Shown here piece by piece: positions 25,942-36,503 of a stretch of DNA of 64,000 bases. The translations under genes and the position numbers were made by a program. The notes under the pieces are model-generated. The model did not search any database and was not told the origin of the DNA. It worked only from the letters and a program-made list of their open reading frames with translations. The DNA is from Rhodococcus tukisamuensis NBRC 100609 (lineage in GTDB: Bacteria; Actinomycetota; Actinomycetes; Mycobacteriales; Mycobacteriaceae), in assembly GCF_001894985.1 (NCBI RefSeq), contig NZ_BCXG01000012.1:62001-126000 (forward strand). The letters are read 5' to 3'. Within the stretch, counting starts at the first letter, position 1. Each line of letters starts with the position of its first letter.

Positions 25942-28029
25942 CTACGCGGGTCGGTCCGCGGAATCGTGCGAGACCACCCGCTCGAGCGCGCGCAGGTCCT
26001 GTTCGAGCATCCGGAACAGCCAGTAGGCGGCCAGGAACGCGAAGATCGCGCCGACGCACAGGAACCGGACCGCGTCGATCACCTGGGGAATCTGCTCGGG
26101 CGAGAGGAAGGTCACCCCGGCGACCGCGACCAGCGGCACCGAGGCTGCGACCGCCAGGTAGCGGGTGCTGCGCCGGTCCAGGCCGCGGAGCTTGCGTGCG
26201 TCGTCGCTGCTGGTGATGCCCAACGGCAGCAGCACCGGGTAGAGACATCGGACCGCGTAGAACGTCACGAAGAAGAACGGGTAGGCAACCGCGATCGCCC
26301 CGCACACCGCCAGCGAGGCGATGAAGTGCACATACACGTGGGACGGGATGCCGCCCGCCCCGAGCTGCAGCGCGATCGGGTAGGCGAGGCCCGCGACGGA
26401 CCACAGCCCGAACACCACCAGCACCACCCGGTCCCCGAGCAGCAGCGTGTCGGTACGTGCCCGGGCGAGGGTCCGCGCGTCGTAGGTCCGGCCCCGGCGC
26501 AGACCCCGGGGCACCGTGAGGGGGTAGCGGCACATGTACAGCAGCAGGATCGCCCCGAGCGGAAACGTGATCGCGTTGATGACGGTCTGGATCTGCTCGA
26601 AGCTCTGCTGCACGTCAGGGGAGAGCGTGTTGATGATCAGCGACTTGTTGTGGTGGTAGTTGTACAGCCCCGCCGCCGCATTGGGCACCGCGATGGCCAG
26701 CACCAGGATCGGGATTGCCCAGCGCCGCATCCGGATCCGTCCGCTGCCCGGCGGTGGGTCGACGAGGTCGCGGGCATGCGCGTCCAGGCAGAGTTCGAGC
26801 TGCTGGGCGAGTTCGGCGCCGGTCGGCCATCGGCGGGCGGGGTCCGGCTCCAGGCAGGTGAGCAGCACCCGGCGCAGGGTCGCAGGACAGTCCGGGGGCA
26901 GCTGGTCGAGCGCGGTGAGTGCTACGCCGCGCGTGCGCGTCGCGAGCATCCGGTCCAGGTCGGTGTCGGTGGCCGCGTCGTCCGTGAACGGGCGACGGCC
27001 GGTGAGCAGCTCCCACAGCATGACGCCGAGCGCGTACAGGTCGCTGCGAGTGTCGAGGTCGGCCGCCGTGGTCGCGGACGACGGCTGGCAGGCACGCAAC
27101 TGCTCGGGCGACATGTAGGCGAGCGAGCCGCCGAAGTAGGCCACCGGGCTCGCCCCGGAAACCTGCTCGCTGAAGCTGATGTTGAAGTCCGCGAGCTTGG
27201 GCGCGCCCTCGGCAGTGAGTAGGACGTTGGCGGGCTTGATGTCGCGGTGCAGCACACCGTGTCGCCCGGCGTAGTCGAGCGCGTCGGCCAGCCGCCTGCC
27301 CAGCCACGCGACGGTCTCCGGCCAGGACAGCCGGGAGATCTCGTCCCGGACGCTCGAGTCGGTGGGTCGGAGCCCGCCTTTCGCGTCGAGCACGGCGTCG
27401 ATCTCGTCGAGCAGCAGCTGCCCGCTGCGGGCGGCTGCCGGGGTGTCACGGACCCGGCGGAGCACGCCGAGCAGGGTGCCGCCGGGTATGTACTGCATGT
27501 ACAGCAGCTTCAGCTCGAGGTCCTGCGCCACCCGTTGGTCGAAGACCCGGACGATGTAGTCGTGGTCGAGCTGGGCGAGGGTCTGCGGCTCGGTGCCGTG
27601 GTCGCGGGAGATCTTCACCGCGACCATCCGCTGCATGGAGCGTTGGCGGGCCAGGAACACCCGGGCGAACGCGCCGCGGCCCAGCGCCATCAGCAGGTCG
27701 AAGTCGTCGACGTGCTGGCCGGAGTCCAGGTCGTCGAGGGTGGGGGGGCCGGCGTCCGGACGGGTGGCGGCCAGCGACGTCCGGGTGCGGCCGCCGGGCG
27801 CGGTGGCTTCGAGTGCGGTGGTCTCGGCCGCCGTGCTTTCGAGGGCCGTGCTTTCGAGGGCAGTGGCTTCGAATGCGGTGGTCGGCGGTCCGGGAGGTTC
27901 CAGTGCCGTCCGCTCGGGCGCATCGCGCTCTGGCGACGGGTTCGCCGCGACCGTCGCCTCGGGCGGTGGTCGGGTCGGACGGTCCGTCATGGCCCCGCCC
28001 GCCGATCCTGACGCCCGCTCCGTGGACAT
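25942..28029 (-). CDS. Membrane-anchored Ser/Thr protein kinase with DFN in place of DFG
   Basis: A 695-residue protein. Residues 1-105 are disordered and hold a TALEST-type repeat. The kinase domain spans about 108-415: glycine loop ALGRGAFARVF, Lys139 in AVKIS, catalytic loop HRDIKPANVL (261-270), then LADFNISF at 281-283 where DFG is expected, and YMSPEQL. After residue 435 about six hydrophobic helices follow (WAIPILVLAIAVPNAAAG first, FLCVGAIFAFLAAYWLF last), with no PASTA or other sensor domain. The metal-binding Asp is kept, so activity is plausible. The start is ATG 28029 or the internal ATG 27990; neither has a strong ribosome site. It converges with the amidase gene. Confidence 0.88.
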   Translation of the reverse strand: MSTERASGSAGGAMTDRPTRPPPEATVAANPSPERDAPERTALEPPGPPTTAFEATALESTALESTAAETTALEATAPGGRTRTSLAATRPDAGPPTLDDLDSGQHVDDFDLLMALGRGAFARVFLARQRSMQRMVAVKISRDHGTEPQTLAQLDHDYIVRVFDQRVAQDLELKLLYMQYIPGGTLLGVLRRVRDTPAAARSGQLLLDEIDAVLDAKGGLRPTDSSVRDEISRLSWPETVAWLGRRLADALDYAGRHGVLHRDIKPANVLLTAEGAPKLADFNISFSEQVSGASPVAYFGGSLAYMSPEQLRACQPSSATTAADLDTRSDLYALGVMLWELLTGRRPFTDDAATDTDLDRMLATRTRGVALTALDQLPPDCPATLRRVLLTCLEPDPARRWPTGAELAQQLELCLDAHARDLVDPPPGSGRIRMRRWAIPILVLAIAVPNAAAGLYNYHHNKSLIINTLSPDVQQSFEQIQTVINAITFPLGAILLLYMCRYPLTVPRGLRRGRTYDARTLARARTDTLLLGDRVVLVVFGLWSVAGLAYPIALQLGAGGIPSHVYVHFIASLAVCGAIAVAYPFFFVTFYAVRCLYPVLLPLGITSSDDARKLRGLDRRSTRYLAVAASVPLVAVAGVTFLSPEQIPQVIDAVRFLCVGAIFAFLAAYWLFRMLEQDLRALERVVSHDSADRPA

Positions 28030-28062
28030 CGTCCGAAGTGCACGGAGCTAAGCGTATCGCCG

Positions 28063-28695
28063 TCAGAACGGCCAGGCGGGAAGCTCGGGCAGGCCGTCCC
28101 GGGTCGGCCGGCCGATCAGCCAGGCCAGCAACTCGGCCCGCGGCAGGTCCGGCGGTGTCACGTCGGGGGCGGCGACGGCGAGTTCGGGCAGCTGCGACTC
28201 GAGCGTCGACTCGACGAACGACACCGGCCAGTCCCGGCATGAGTAGCCGAGACCGAGGTCGAGGTGATGGATCTCGAGCTCGTGCCAGCGCAGCAGCGGG
28301 ATGTCCCGGGCGGTGACGGGCTTGCGCCAGTTCACCGGGGTGTCGAGCAGTTCCGGGCCGATTCCGCGCAGGGAGTCGAGCAGCCGTCGACCAGCGAAGC
28401 GGAAATCCGCGGCGAGCAGGGCCACGGGCCGGTCGGCGCCCTCCTCGATGGCGGCCGCGCGGGCCTCGCGGCCGCCGGGGTACATCTCGCGTGGGGTGCC
28501 GTCGAGCACGCCCGCCGCGAACCGGTTAAGTGCGTCCGCGTTCCGGGCCAGGTGTGAGACGAGGTGCCCGCGGGTCCAGCCGGGCAGCAGCGACGCCGCC
28601 CGGGCCTGTGCGTCGGTGAGTGAGGCGAGGGTCGACTCCACCCGCCGCTGCGACTCGTCGAGCTCGGTCAGGGCCTCGTCGTGCGCCATCGTCAT
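28063..28695 (-). CDS. Maleylpyruvate isomerase-like, mycothiol-dependent (DinB-like) protein
   Basis: A 210-residue four-helix-bundle protein. It has SLLPGWTRGHLVSHLARNAD near the front, with the first metal-ligand histidines, and PLLRWHELEIHHLDLGLGY in the middle, with the second histidine cluster. This is the mycothiol-dependent maleylpyruvate isomerase N-terminal pattern. Members use mycothiol as cofactor or simply bind metal; the reaction here is unknown. ATG 28695 was preferred over a rarer upstream start. It lies behind the kinase gene's start, on the same strand, and faces away from ftsH. Confidence 0.85.
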   Translation of the reverse strand: MTMAHDEALTELDESQRRVESTLASLTDAQARAASLLPGWTRGHLVSHLARNADALNRFAAGVLDGTPREMYPGGREARAAAIEEGADRPVALLAADFRFAGRRLLDSLRGIGPELLDTPVNWRKPVTARDIPLLRWHELEIHHLDLGLGYSCRDWPVSFVESTLESQLPELAVAAPDVTPPDLPRAELLAWLIGRPTRDGLPELPAWPF

Positions 28696-28941
28696 GCCGG
28701 GAGCGTAACTGCGCACCGCCGGGTGCGAGCTGTGGAACCATCGCGGTGTCCCGCTCGTTCTACTGTTCGGGACCGGTGCCGATGCCGGCCCGTGCCGAGA
28801 GTGCTACCGGGCATTGCCCGAGGTTCTCGCGGTAACCTTGATTGTCCGGTTTGCAGCCGGAACCCGGCGTACCACGCTTGCCCGAAGCTGGAAGGCTCGA
28901 CCGGAACTGGAAAGGAACAGGCCCGCAGCGGCTGAACCTGT

Positions 28942-31377
28942 ATGAACCGCAAGACTGTGTTTCGAAACCTGGGGATCGTCGCCGCCATCCTGCTGATCAT
29001 CTATGCGTTCAGCTACTTCGGCAATGACACCCGCGGGTACACCAACGTCGACACCTCGGTCGCGATTGCCCAGCTCCAGGGCAAGAACGTCACCGACGCG
29101 CAGATCGACGACCGTGAACAACAGGTCCGGTTGACCCTGAAGAAGGGCAACGAGGCGACCAGCGACGCCACCCAGATCATCGCCAAGTACCCGAGCGCCG
29201 CGTCCGAGCAGATCTTCACCGAGGTCCAGAAGGCCGGGATGGAGAAGTACGACACGAAGGTGAGCCAGGAGAGTTGGCTCACCTCGCTCCTGCTGTTCGT
29301 GCTGCCGATGGTGATCCTGCTGGGCCTGTTCGTCTTCGTGATGGGCCGCATGCAGGGCGGTGGCAAGGGCGGCGTGATGGGCTTCGGCAAGTCGAAGGCC
29401 AAGCAGCTCTCCAAGGACATGCCCAAGACGACGTTCGCGGACGTCGCGGGCGCGGACGAGGCCGTCGAAGAGCTGTACGAGATCAAGGACTTCCTGCAGA
29501 ACCCGGCGCGGTACCAGGCACTCGGCGCGAAGATCCCGAAGGGCGTGCTGCTCTACGGCCCGCCCGGCACCGGTAAGACGCTGCTGGCCAGGGCCGTCGC
29601 AGGCGAGGCCGGGGTGCCGTTCTTCACCATCTCCGGTTCGGACTTCGTCGAGATGTTCGTCGGTGTCGGCGCCTCCCGCGTGCGCGACCTGTTCGAGCAG
29701 GCCAAGCAGAACAGCCCCTGCATCATCTTCGTCGACGAGATCGACGCGGTCGGCCGCCAGCGCGGCGCCGGCCTCGGCGGCGGTCACGACGAGCGTGAGC
29801 AGACCCTCAACCAGTTGCTCGTCGAGATGGACGGCTTCGGTGACCGCACCGGCATCATCCTGATCGCCGCGACCAACCGCCCCGACATCTTGGACCCGGC
29901 GCTGCTGCGTCCGGGCCGGTTCGACCGCCAGATCCCCGTCGGCAACCCGGACCTGGCCGGCCGCCGCGCGATCCTCAAGGTGCACTCGCAGGGCAAGCCG
30001 CTGGACCAGCACGCCGACCTCGAGGGCCTGGCCAAGCGGACCGTCGGCATGTCCGGCGCGGACCTCGCGAACGTCATCAACGAGGCCGCGTTGCTCACCG
30101 CCCGCGAGAACGGCACCGTGATCACGGAGGCCGCACTCGAGGAGTCGGTCGACCGCGTGATCGGCGGCCCGCGCCGCAAGAGCCGGATCATCAGCGAACA
30201 CGAGAAGAAGATCACCGCCTACCACGAGGGCGGGCACACCCTGGCCGCGTGGGCGATGCCGGACATCGAGCCGATCTACAAGGTCACGATCCTGGCCCGC
30301 GGTCGTACCGGTGGCCACGCGATGACCGTCCCCGAGGACGACAAGGGTCTGATGACCCGCTCGGAGATGATCGCCCGGCTGGTGATGGCGATGGGCGGGC
30401 GCGCCGCGGAGGAACTCGTCTTCCACGAGCCGACCACCGGCGCCTCCTCGGACATCGACCAGGCCACCAAGATCGCCCGGGCGATGGTGACCGAGTACGG
30501 CATGAGCGCCAAGCTCGGCGCGGTCCGCTACGGGCAGGAGCAGGGAGACCCGTTCCTCGGCCGCTCGATGGGCGTGAGCTCGGAGTACTCGCACGAGGTG
30601 GCCCGCGAGATCGACGAGGAGGTGCGCAACCTCATCGAGGCCGCGCACACCGAGGCGTGGTCGATCCTGAACGAGTACCGCGACGTGCTCGACATCCTCG
30701 CGACCGAACTGCTCGAGCGGGAGACCCTGACGCGCAAGGATCTCGAGCAGATCTTCACCAGCGTCGAGAAGCGTCCCCGGATCACCGCGTTCAACGACTT
30801 CGGTGGCCGGACCCCGTCGGACAAGCCGCCGGTGAAGACGCCGCGAGAGCTGGCGATCGAGCGCGGCGAGCCGTTGCCGGACGAGCCCGCGCGTCAGCCC
30901 ACGTTCAGCAAGCGGACCTCGGCTCCGGCCGCGGTTCCGGCGACCGCGCCTGCGCCGCAGAACGGATACCCGGTGCCGGCCACGAACAACGGCGGCTTCC
31001 AGGCGTTCGGGGATCCGAACCGGCCGCAGCCGCAGGGTTCGGTGCCGGACTACGGCGCGCCCGCCGGCTGGTCGGCGCCCGGCTGGCCGCCGCGTGACCC
31101 GAACGAGGGGCAGCACGCGCGTCCGGCGGAGTACCCGTACGGCCAGTACCCGCAGGGCGGTCAGGCCCAGCAGTACCCGCCGCAGGGTGAGTACCCGCAG
31201 GGCGGCTACTCGCAGGGCGAGTACCCCCAGGGCCAGTATCCCCAGCAGGGATACCCGCAGTGGAACCCGCCGCCGCAGCCGCCGTTGGAGACCCAGCCGC
31301 GCCCGGAGCCGCAACCCAAGTCCGGTACCAAGGACACGGCGACCGAGCGCTGGGAAGGCCCGAACGGGCAGCAGTAG
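28942..31377 (+). CDS. ftsH: ATP-dependent zinc metalloprotease FtsH
   Basis: Membrane AAA+ protease of 811 residues that degrades misfolded and regulatory membrane proteins. Two helices ([18 protein letters not shown] and [20 protein letters not shown]) flank an outer domain. The Walker A motif GPPGTGKT is at about 205, followed by [14 protein letters not shown] and the zinc motif [12 protein letters not shown] at about 425. The last 170 residues are a low-complexity tail with YPQGG/EYPQG repeats, longer than in Escherichia coli but usual in Mycobacteriales. It heads the block leading to folate genes. ATG 28942 is weakly supported by a ribosome site. Confidence 0.97.
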   Translation: MNRKTVFRNLGIVAAILLIIYAFSYFGNDTRGYTNVDTSVAIAQLQGKNVTDAQIDDREQQVRLTLKKGNEATSDATQIIAKYPSAASEQIFTEVQKAGMEKYDTKVSQESWLTSLLLFVLPMVILLGLFVFVMGRMQGGGKGGVMGFGKSKAKQLSKDMPKTTFADVAGADEAVEELYEIKDFLQNPARYQALGAKIPKGVLLYGPPGTGKTLLARAVAGEAGVPFFTISGSDFVEMFVGVGASRVRDLFEQAKQNSPCIIFVDEIDAVGRQRGAGLGGGHDEREQTLNQLLVEMDGFGDRTGIILIAATNRPDILDPALLRPGRFDRQIPVGNPDLAGRRAILKVHSQGKPLDQHADLEGLAKRTVGMSGADLANVINEAALLTARENGTVITEAALEESVDRVIGGPRRKSRIISEHEKKITAYHEGGHTLAAWAMPDIEPIYKVTILARGRTGGHAMTVPEDDKGLMTRSEMIARLVMAMGGRAAEELVFHEPTTGASSDIDQATKIARAMVTEYGMSAKLGAVRYGQEQGDPFLGRSMGVSSEYSHEVAREIDEEVRNLIEAAHTEAWSILNEYRDVLDILATELLERETLTRKDLEQIFTSVEKRPRITAFNDFGGRTPSDKPPVKTPRELAIERGEPLPDEPARQPTFSKRTSAPAAVPATAPAPQNGYPVPATNNGGFQAFGDPNRPQPQGSVPDYGAPAGWSAPGWPPRDPNEGQHARPAEYPYGQYPQGGQAQQYPPQGEYPQGGYSQGEYPQGQYPQQGYPQWNPPPQPPLETQPRPEPQPKSGTKDTATERWEGPNGQQ

Positions 31378-31463
31378 GTCCCGGAGCACTAGGCTGTTCC
31401 ACTGGTCTGTGTCTCAGGGACGCTAACGGTGGACATCGGTCCGAGAGGTGGAGGTGCGGTCGG

Positions 31464-32114
31464 GTGTCGGTCAATCAACTCGGTGGTGCGAATTCCCATG
31501 GGGGAAGCAACGAGTCGCACGAGCTGACGGCGTTGGCGTCGGGGCGGGTGTTCGACCAGCCGCGTGCAGAGGCGGCGGTACGAGAGCTGCTCCTGGCGGT
31601 CGGTGAGGACCCCGATCGGCCGGGGCTGCTCGACACCCCGTCACGGGTGGCGCGGGCGTACCGGGAGGTCTTCGCCGGCCTGTACACGGATCCGGACTCG
31701 GTGCTCAACACGACCTTCGACGAGGGTCACCAGGAACTGGTGCTGGTCCGTGACATCCCGATGTACTCGACGTGCGAGCACCACCTGGTCTCGTTCCACG
31801 GAGTCGCGCACGTCGGCTACATCCCCGGCACCACCGGCCGCGTGACGGGCCTGTCGAAGCTGGCCCGCCTCGTGGACCTGTACGCGAAGCGTCCGCAGGT
31901 GCAGGAGCGGCTGACAAGTCAGATCGCGGACGCGATGATGCGCAAGCTCGATCCGCGCGGCGTCATCGTCGTGGTCGAGGCCGAGCACCTGTGCATGGCG
32001 ATGCGGGGCATCCGCAAGCCCGGCGCCAGCACCACCACCTCGGCCGTACGCGGCCTGCTCCAGTCCAGTGCCGCCTCGCGCTCCGAGGCCTTGGACCTGA
32101 TCCTGCGCAAGTGA
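31464..32114 (+). CDS. folE: GTP cyclohydrolase I
   Basis: First enzyme of folate synthesis, turning GTP into 7,8-dihydroneopterin triphosphate; 216 residues. Zinc ligands are visible in [13 protein letters not shown] and [12 protein letters not shown], and [20 protein letters not shown] is the family signature. The GTG start has GGAGG nine bases upstream. Its TGA overlaps the GTG of folP, coupling the two. Confidence 0.97.
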   Translation: MSVNQLGGANSHGGSNESHELTALASGRVFDQPRAEAAVRELLLAVGEDPDRPGLLDTPSRVARAYREVFAGLYTDPDSVLNTTFDEGHQELVLVRDIPMYSTCEHHLVSFHGVAHVGYIPGTTGRVTGLSKLARLVDLYAKRPQVQERLTSQIADAMMRKLDPRGVIVVVEAEHLCMAMRGIRKPGASTTTSAVRGLLQSSAASRSEALDLILRK

Positions 32115-32962
32115 CCGTGCTGCCGACACCGGGCCGCTGCGTGGTGATGGGCGTGCTGAACGTCACCCGGGACTCCTTCTCGGACGGCGGCCGGTTCCTG
32201 GACCTCGACGCGGCCGTCGAGCACGGTCTTGAACTGCGCCGTCTCGGCGTGGACATCGTCGACGTCGGCGGCGAGTCGACACGCCCCGGCGCACAGCGGG
32301 TCGACGCGGCGGTAGAGGCGGAACGTGTCGCGCCGGTGATCGCGGCGCTCGCCGCGGAGGGCATCCCGGTCAGCGTCGACACGATGCGCGCCTCGGTCGC
32401 CCACGCCGCCATCGAGGCGGGCGCCGGCGTGGTCAACGACGTCTCCGGTGGACGCGCGGACCCCGCGATGGCCTCGGTGGTGGCGGACGCCGGGCTGCCG
32501 TGGATTCTCATGCACTGGCGGTCGGCGGGGGAGTACGTCCACGCAGGCGGTGTCGAGCACTACGGCGACGTGGTCGAGGAGGTCGCCACGGAACTGCTCG
32601 TCGCGGTCGACGCCGCGGTGCGCGCCGGAGTGGACCCGTCCCGGCTGCTCCTCGACCCCGGACTCGGTTTCGCGAAGACCGCTGAGCACAACTGGGCGCT
32701 GCTCGGGGCGCTGCCGCGGCTCAACGCGCTCGGTTTCCCGGTGCTGATCGGCGCCTCGCGCAAGCGGTTCCTCGGCTCGCTGCTCGCGGACGCCGACGGC
32801 GACCGTCCACCGGCGGGCCGGGAGGTGGCCACGGCGGTGGTCTCGGCGCTGGCGGCGCGCGGCGGCGCCTGGGGCGTGCGGGTTCACGACGTGCGGGGTT
32901 CCCGCGACGCGATTGCGGTGGCCCAGGCCTGGGCCGCGGCGGAGGGGGTGGCCGATGTCTGA
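32111..32962 (+). CDS. folP: Dihydropteroate synthase
   Basis: Condenses hydroxymethyl-dihydropterin pyrophosphate with p-aminobenzoate; sulfonamides compete here. 283 residues with all the pterin and PABA loops: [50 protein letters not shown] and GASRKRFLG. The GTGA overlap with folE fixes the start. It overlaps folB by 8 bases. Confidence 0.97.
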   Translation: MTVLPTPGRCVVMGVLNVTRDSFSDGGRFLDLDAAVEHGLELRRLGVDIVDVGGESTRPGAQRVDAAVEAERVAPVIAALAAEGIPVSVDTMRASVAHAAIEAGAGVVNDVSGGRADPAMASVVADAGLPWILMHWRSAGEYVHAGGVEHYGDVVEEVATELLVAVDAAVRAGVDPSRLLLDPGLGFAKTAEHNWALLGALPRLNALGFPVLIGASRKRFLGSLLADADGDRPPAGREVATAVVSALAARGGAWGVRVHDVRGSRDAIAVAQAWAAAEGVADV

Positions 32963-33347
32963 TCGAATTGAACTGCGCGGGTTGAAGATTCGCGGCAATC
33001 ACGGGGTTTTCGAGCACGAGAAGCGGGACGGGCAGGACTTCTACATCGACATCACGGTGTGGCTGGACCTGGCGCCGGCCGCAGCTTCGGACGATCTCGC
33101 CGACACCCTGAACTACGGCGAGTTGGCGGAGACCGCCGCCGCCATCGTCGCGGGACCGCCGCGCGACCTCATCGAGACGGTCGCGGCCGAGATTGCCGAG
33201 GCGGTGCTGCGCGACGACCGGGTGAGCGCGGTCGAGGTCACCGTGCACAAGCCGTCGGCGCCGATCCCGCTGACCTTCGCGGACGTGGCCGTGGTCGCCC
33301 GACGCTCCCGCAAGGGCGCGGGCGGTCGAGGGGGGCTGCAGGGATGA
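32955..33347 (+). CDS. folB: Dihydroneopterin aldolase
   Basis: A 130-residue homo-oligomeric enzyme making 6-hydroxymethyl-dihydropterin. The typical opening [20 protein letters not shown] and the lysine-bearing [17 protein letters not shown] are present. The ATG lies inside the folP 3' end and the TGA overlaps folK, so the order folE-P-B-K is a tightly coupled operon. Confidence 0.96.
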   Translation: MSDRIELRGLKIRGNHGVFEHEKRDGQDFYIDITVWLDLAPAAASDDLADTLNYGELAETAAAIVAGPPRDLIETVAAEIAEAVLRDDRVSAVEVTVHKPSAPIPLTFADVAVVARRSRKGAGGRGGLQG

Positions 33348-33850
33348 GCCGGGCGGTGCTGTCGATCGGGTCCAACATGGGAGACCCGTTGGCGCACCTG
33401 CAGTCGGTGGTCGATGCCCTCGGCGAGCGGGCGGTCGCGGTGTCGAGCGTCTACGCGACCGCGCCGTGGGGTGGGGTCGAGCAGCAGAACTTCCTCAATG
33501 CGACGGTGATCGCCCAGGACCCCGAGCTGGACTGCTGGGGCTGGCTGCGACTGGGCCGTCGACTGGAGGCGGAGGCGGACCGCGTGCGCGAGCAGCGCTG
33601 GGGACCGCGCAGCCTGGACGTGGACGTCGTGGACTGCGACGGCGTGGTCAGTTCCGACCCGGAGCTGACCCTGCCGCACCCGCGTGCCCACGAGCGGGCG
33701 TTCGTGCTGGCCCCGTGGCTCGAGGTGGATCCCGATGCGGCGCTGGTGGTGGACGGCGTCGTGACGTCGGCGCGGGCGCTGCTGGAGCGGCTGGACCCGG
33801 CCGAGCGCGACGGCGTACGCCGGACCGACCTCCGGTTGGCGCCGAGATGA
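33344..33850 (+). CDS. folK: HPPK: 2-amino-4-hydroxy-6-hydroxymethyldihydropteridine diphosphokinase
   Basis: Transfers pyrophosphate from ATP to the hydroxymethyl pterin, feeding FolP. 168 residues with the opening [14 protein letters not shown], the pterin loop [17 protein letters not shown] and the Mg/ATP motif [12 protein letters not shown] followed by [13 protein letters not shown]. The ATGA overlap with folB defines the start. Confidence 0.96.
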   Translation: MSRAVLSIGSNMGDPLAHLQSVVDALGERAVAVSSVYATAPWGGVEQQNFLNATVIAQDPELDCWGWLRLGRRLEAEADRVREQRWGPRSLDVDVVDCDGVVSSDPELTLPHPRAHERAFVLAPWLEVDPDAALVVDGVVTSARALLERLDPAERDGVRRTDLRLAPR

Positions 33851-34317
33851 CGAGCGCCACCCGAGTTCGGGACCTGCTGGCGTTGGCCCTGTTCGCCGCG
33901 ATTGCCACCTGGTTGCTGGCCGGTGCGTTCTACGGTTCGCTGCCCCCGGTCCCGGTCTTCGCGGGCGCCTCGCTGTACCCGGTCGCGGCGATCGAGGTGG
34001 TGCTGGCGCTGGTGATCCGGTCCCGCGTCAACAACCACCGCGTCGGCCCGGGGCCGCGTCAGTTGCACCCGATCGCCGCCGCCCGTGCGGTCGCGCTGGC
34101 GAAGGCGTCCGCGCTGGTGGGTGCGGGCAGCGCCGGCGTGTGGCTGGGACTGTTGCTGTACCTGCTGCCGCAGCGCTCCACTGTCGACGCCGCGGCGAGC
34201 GACACGACGGGGGTCGTGGTGGGTCTGGTGGCCGGAGCGGTCCTGGTGGCGGCCGCGCTGTGGCTCGAGCACTGCTGTCGGACCCCGGACGAACCGCCGG
34301 ACGAGCCGGCCGTCTGA
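33847..34317 (+). CDS. DUF3180 membrane protein
   Basis: A 156-residue protein with four hydrophobic helices (DLLALALFAAIATWLLAGAF, YPVAAIEVVLALVI, ALVGAGSAGVWLGLLLYLL, VVGLVAGAVLVAAALWL). DUF3180 proteins follow folK in most Mycobacteriales. No function is known. The ATG overlaps the folK stop (ATGA). Confidence 0.9.
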   Translation: MTSATRVRDLLALALFAAIATWLLAGAFYGSLPPVPVFAGASLYPVAAIEVVLALVIRSRVNNHRVGPGPRQLHPIAAARAVALAKASALVGAGSAGVWLGLLLYLLPQRSTVDAAASDTTGVVVGLVAGAVLVAAALWLEHCCRTPDEPPDEPAV

Positions 34318-34385
34318 CCGGGCCGCCGAGGGCGGTCGACTCTCACGATGTGAGAGCGTCGGCCGGGGCGGCTATCCTCGGCTGC

Positions 34386-35408
34386 ATGACGGTTACTGGT
34401 CGCGCGACGTCGCTCCGGCGGAACAAACGCAGCACGAGCCAGATGATCGTGGCCGCTCTGGTGGCGCTGGCGGTGGTTGCCAGTCTGTTCCTGATCTTCA
34501 GCAACAGCGTGCAGTTGCTGAGAGTTGGCCTGGTCATCGCGCTTTGGGCCGCGACGCTCGGTGCGATCGCGATGACGAAGTACCGCCGGGAGTCGGCCGC
34601 GGACAAGGCGAAGGTCCGGGATCTGCAGAAGGTCTACGAGTTGCAGCTCGAGCGCGAGATCAGCGCCCGGCGTGAGTACGAGCTGGGTGTCGAGGCGAGG
34701 GTGCGCGGCGAGGCGGTCCTGGACACCTCGGAGATCGCGGCGCTGCGCGCGGAACTGGCGGCGCTGCGCGGCAATCTCGAGATCCTCTTCGAGGGGAAGA
34801 TGCCCGCCGACCGCACTGCGCTCACCGCCGAGGCTCGACGGATGCGTGAGCTCGGCAGTGGTGTTGGCACCCCGGCCTCGTCCCAGCCCCACCAGCAGCA
34901 GCCGCAGCAGCCGCAGCAGGCGACGGGCTACCGCCGGACCCTCGAGCCCGATCCGGAGTACCCCGGGACCACCGTCACCCCGACCTTCACTCCCGACCCT
35001 GCGTACGCCGGGTCCGGCCGGGGCCAGACCTTCGCCACGCCGTTCGACGAGCCGGTCACCGCCGAGGTGGCGTTGGTGCCGGAGGAGCAGCCGGCCGCGC
35101 CCGAGCAGCCGCGCCCGGCCACGCCCACCGCCGCCGCGAAGCCCGAGCCGGTCGTGACGCCCGCGCCGACCCCAGTGGCGAAGCCGGTGCCCGAGCCGGC
35201 TGAGTCAACGCCGGAGCGGGAGCCGGAGCCCGAGCTCGAGCCGTCGGCGATCACCGGCCGCCGGTCGCGTCGGCGGGCAGAGCCCGAGCCTGATCCCGAG
35301 CCCGGCGCGCACTCCACGGGTGGGCTCACCGTCGCCGAGATCATGGCGAACATGAAGACCGCGGACGCCGCCGACGAGCCGCGCCCGGGTCGCCGCCGCC
35401 GCGACTGA
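34386..35408 (+). CDS. DUF6779-type membrane protein with long acidic/proline tail
   Basis: A 340-residue protein: two helices near the N-terminus (MIVAALVALAVVASLFLIFS and VGLVIALWAATLGAIAM), then a charged coiled-coil stretch (DKAKVRDLQKVYELQLEREI), then about 200 residues rich in Pro, Glu and Gln with EPEPE-type runs and an RRSRRR patch. Homologues occupy this place in mycobacteria (Rv3604c-like); the role is unknown, perhaps envelope-linked. ATG 34386 is the first codon after a 69-base gap. Confidence 0.8.
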   Translation: MTVTGRATSLRRNKRSTSQMIVAALVALAVVASLFLIFSNSVQLLRVGLVIALWAATLGAIAMTKYRRESAADKAKVRDLQKVYELQLEREISARREYELGVEARVRGEAVLDTSEIAALRAELAALRGNLEILFEGKMPADRTALTAEARRMRELGSGVGTPASSQPHQQQPQQPQQATGYRRTLEPDPEYPGTTVTPTFTPDPAYAGSGRGQTFATPFDEPVTAEVALVPEEQPAAPEQPRPATPTAAAKPEPVVTPAPTPVAKPVPEPAESTPEREPEPELEPSAITGRRSRRRAEPEPDPEPGAHSTGGLTVAEIMANMKTADAADEPRPGRRRRD

Positions 35409-35460
35409 GCCCGCGAAGCGACCTGTATCCCGGGAGCGGAGCCCGCGAAGCGACCTATAT
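35406..35460. repeat. Two direct 23-bp repeats
   Basis: GAGCCCGCGAAGCGACCT followed by GTATC at 35406-35428 and ATATC at 35438-35460, a period of 32 bases with one mismatch. It begins at the stop of the DUF6779 gene and lies upstream of the DUF2520 gene. It may be a regulatory duplication or simple slippage. Confidence 0.6.
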
Positions 35461-35561
35461 CACTGCCCCGCACCGTGGCGTCCGTCACCGACCGGCGGCT
35501 ATCCTCGCTGTGAACGTCCGGTACCCGCCCTGCGGGACTGGAACGAACGAGAGGAACAACG

Positions 35562-36503
35562 GTGACCTCATTCGAGATCACTCGAGATGGGTCTTTTCGC
35601 GATCCGGCGCCCGCACGACTGACGGTAGGAATCGTCTCGGCGGGACGCGTGGGAACCGCGATCGGTGCCGCACTCGAGCGAGTCGGCCACGTGGTGGCTG
35701 CCTGTACCGCCGTGTCGGACGCATCGGTCCGCCGTGCCCGTCGCAGCCTGCCCGACTCCGAAATCCTGCCCGCGACCGACGTCGCCGGCCGCTGCGAACT
35801 GCTGATCCTGGCCGTGCCGGACGATCAGCTCGCGGACCTGGTGGCCGGCCTGGCGGCCACCGGATCGGTCCGCCGCGGAACCCTGGTCGCGCACACCTCA
35901 GGGGCCAACGGCATCGGCGTACTCGCGCCGCTCACCGCGATCGGCGCGGTACCGCTGGCGATCCATCCCGCGATGACCTTCACCGGACACGACGAGGACG
36001 TTGCCCGGATGTCGTCGGCGTGTTTCGGCATCACCGCGGCCGACGAGATCGGCTACGCGATCGCCCAGTCACTGGTCCTCGAGATCGGCGGGGAGCCGGT
36101 GCGGGTCCGCGACGAGGTCCGGCCGCTGTACCACGCGGCCCTCGCGCACGGTAGTAATCACCTGGTCACGCTCGTCTCGGACGCGGTGGCCGCGCTCCGC
36201 GTCGCCCTCTCCGGCGGCGAGCTGCTCGGCCAGCAGCTGGTGGACGACGACCCCAACGGCGTGGCCGAGCGGGTGCTCGCGCCGCTGCTGTCCGCTGCCC
36301 TCGACAACGCGCTGCGCCGCGGCCCGTCCGCGCTGACCGGCCCGGTGGCGCGCGGCGACGTCGATGCGGTGACCACCCACCTGCGGGTGCTTCGCGAGGT
36401 GGACCCGCAGCTGGCGGAGGGGTACCGCGCCATGTCGCTGCGCTCGGCGCAGCTCGCCGGCGCCAAGCCTGAACTCATCGAGATCCTGGAGGACAATTCG
36501 TGA
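35562..36503 (+). CDS. Rossmann-like and DUF2520 domain protein
   Basis: A 313-residue protein with an N-terminal NAD(P)-binding fold ([20 protein letters not shown]) and a C-terminal helical DUF2520 domain ([20 protein letters not shown]). It resembles ketopantoate reductase-like and pyrroline-5-carboxylate-reductase-like dehydrogenases. Its fixed place before panC in Mycobacteriales suggests a link to pantothenate synthesis, possibly as the missing ketopantoate reductase; that is inference. GTG 35562 follows GAGAGGA. The GTGA overlap with panC shows coupling. Confidence 0.88.
   Translation: MTSFEITRDGSFRDPAPARLTVGIVSAGRVGTAIGAALERVGHVVAACTAVSDASVRRARRSLPDSEILPATDVAGRCELLILAVPDDQLADLVAGLAATGSVRRGTLVAHTSGANGIGVLAPLTAIGAVPLAIHPAMTFTGHDEDVARMSSACFGITAADEIGYAIAQSLVLEIGGEPVRVRDEVRPLYHAALAHGSNHLVTLVSDAVAALRVALSGGELLGQQLVDDDPNGVAERVLAPLLSAALDNALRRGPSALTGPVARGDVDAVTTHLRVLREVDPQLAEGYRAMSLRSAQLAGAKPELIEILEDNS

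Noticed and set aside
31120-31270. Short repeats at the end of ftsH, considered as a CRISPR-like or tandem array
   Set aside because: They are in-frame codons for YPQG repeats in the FtsH tail, with no spacer-repeat regularity.
28804-31389. An 861-codon open frame on the minus strand opposite ftsH
   Set aside because: Arg/Leu/Val-rich shadow with no domain; ftsH on the plus strand explains the region.
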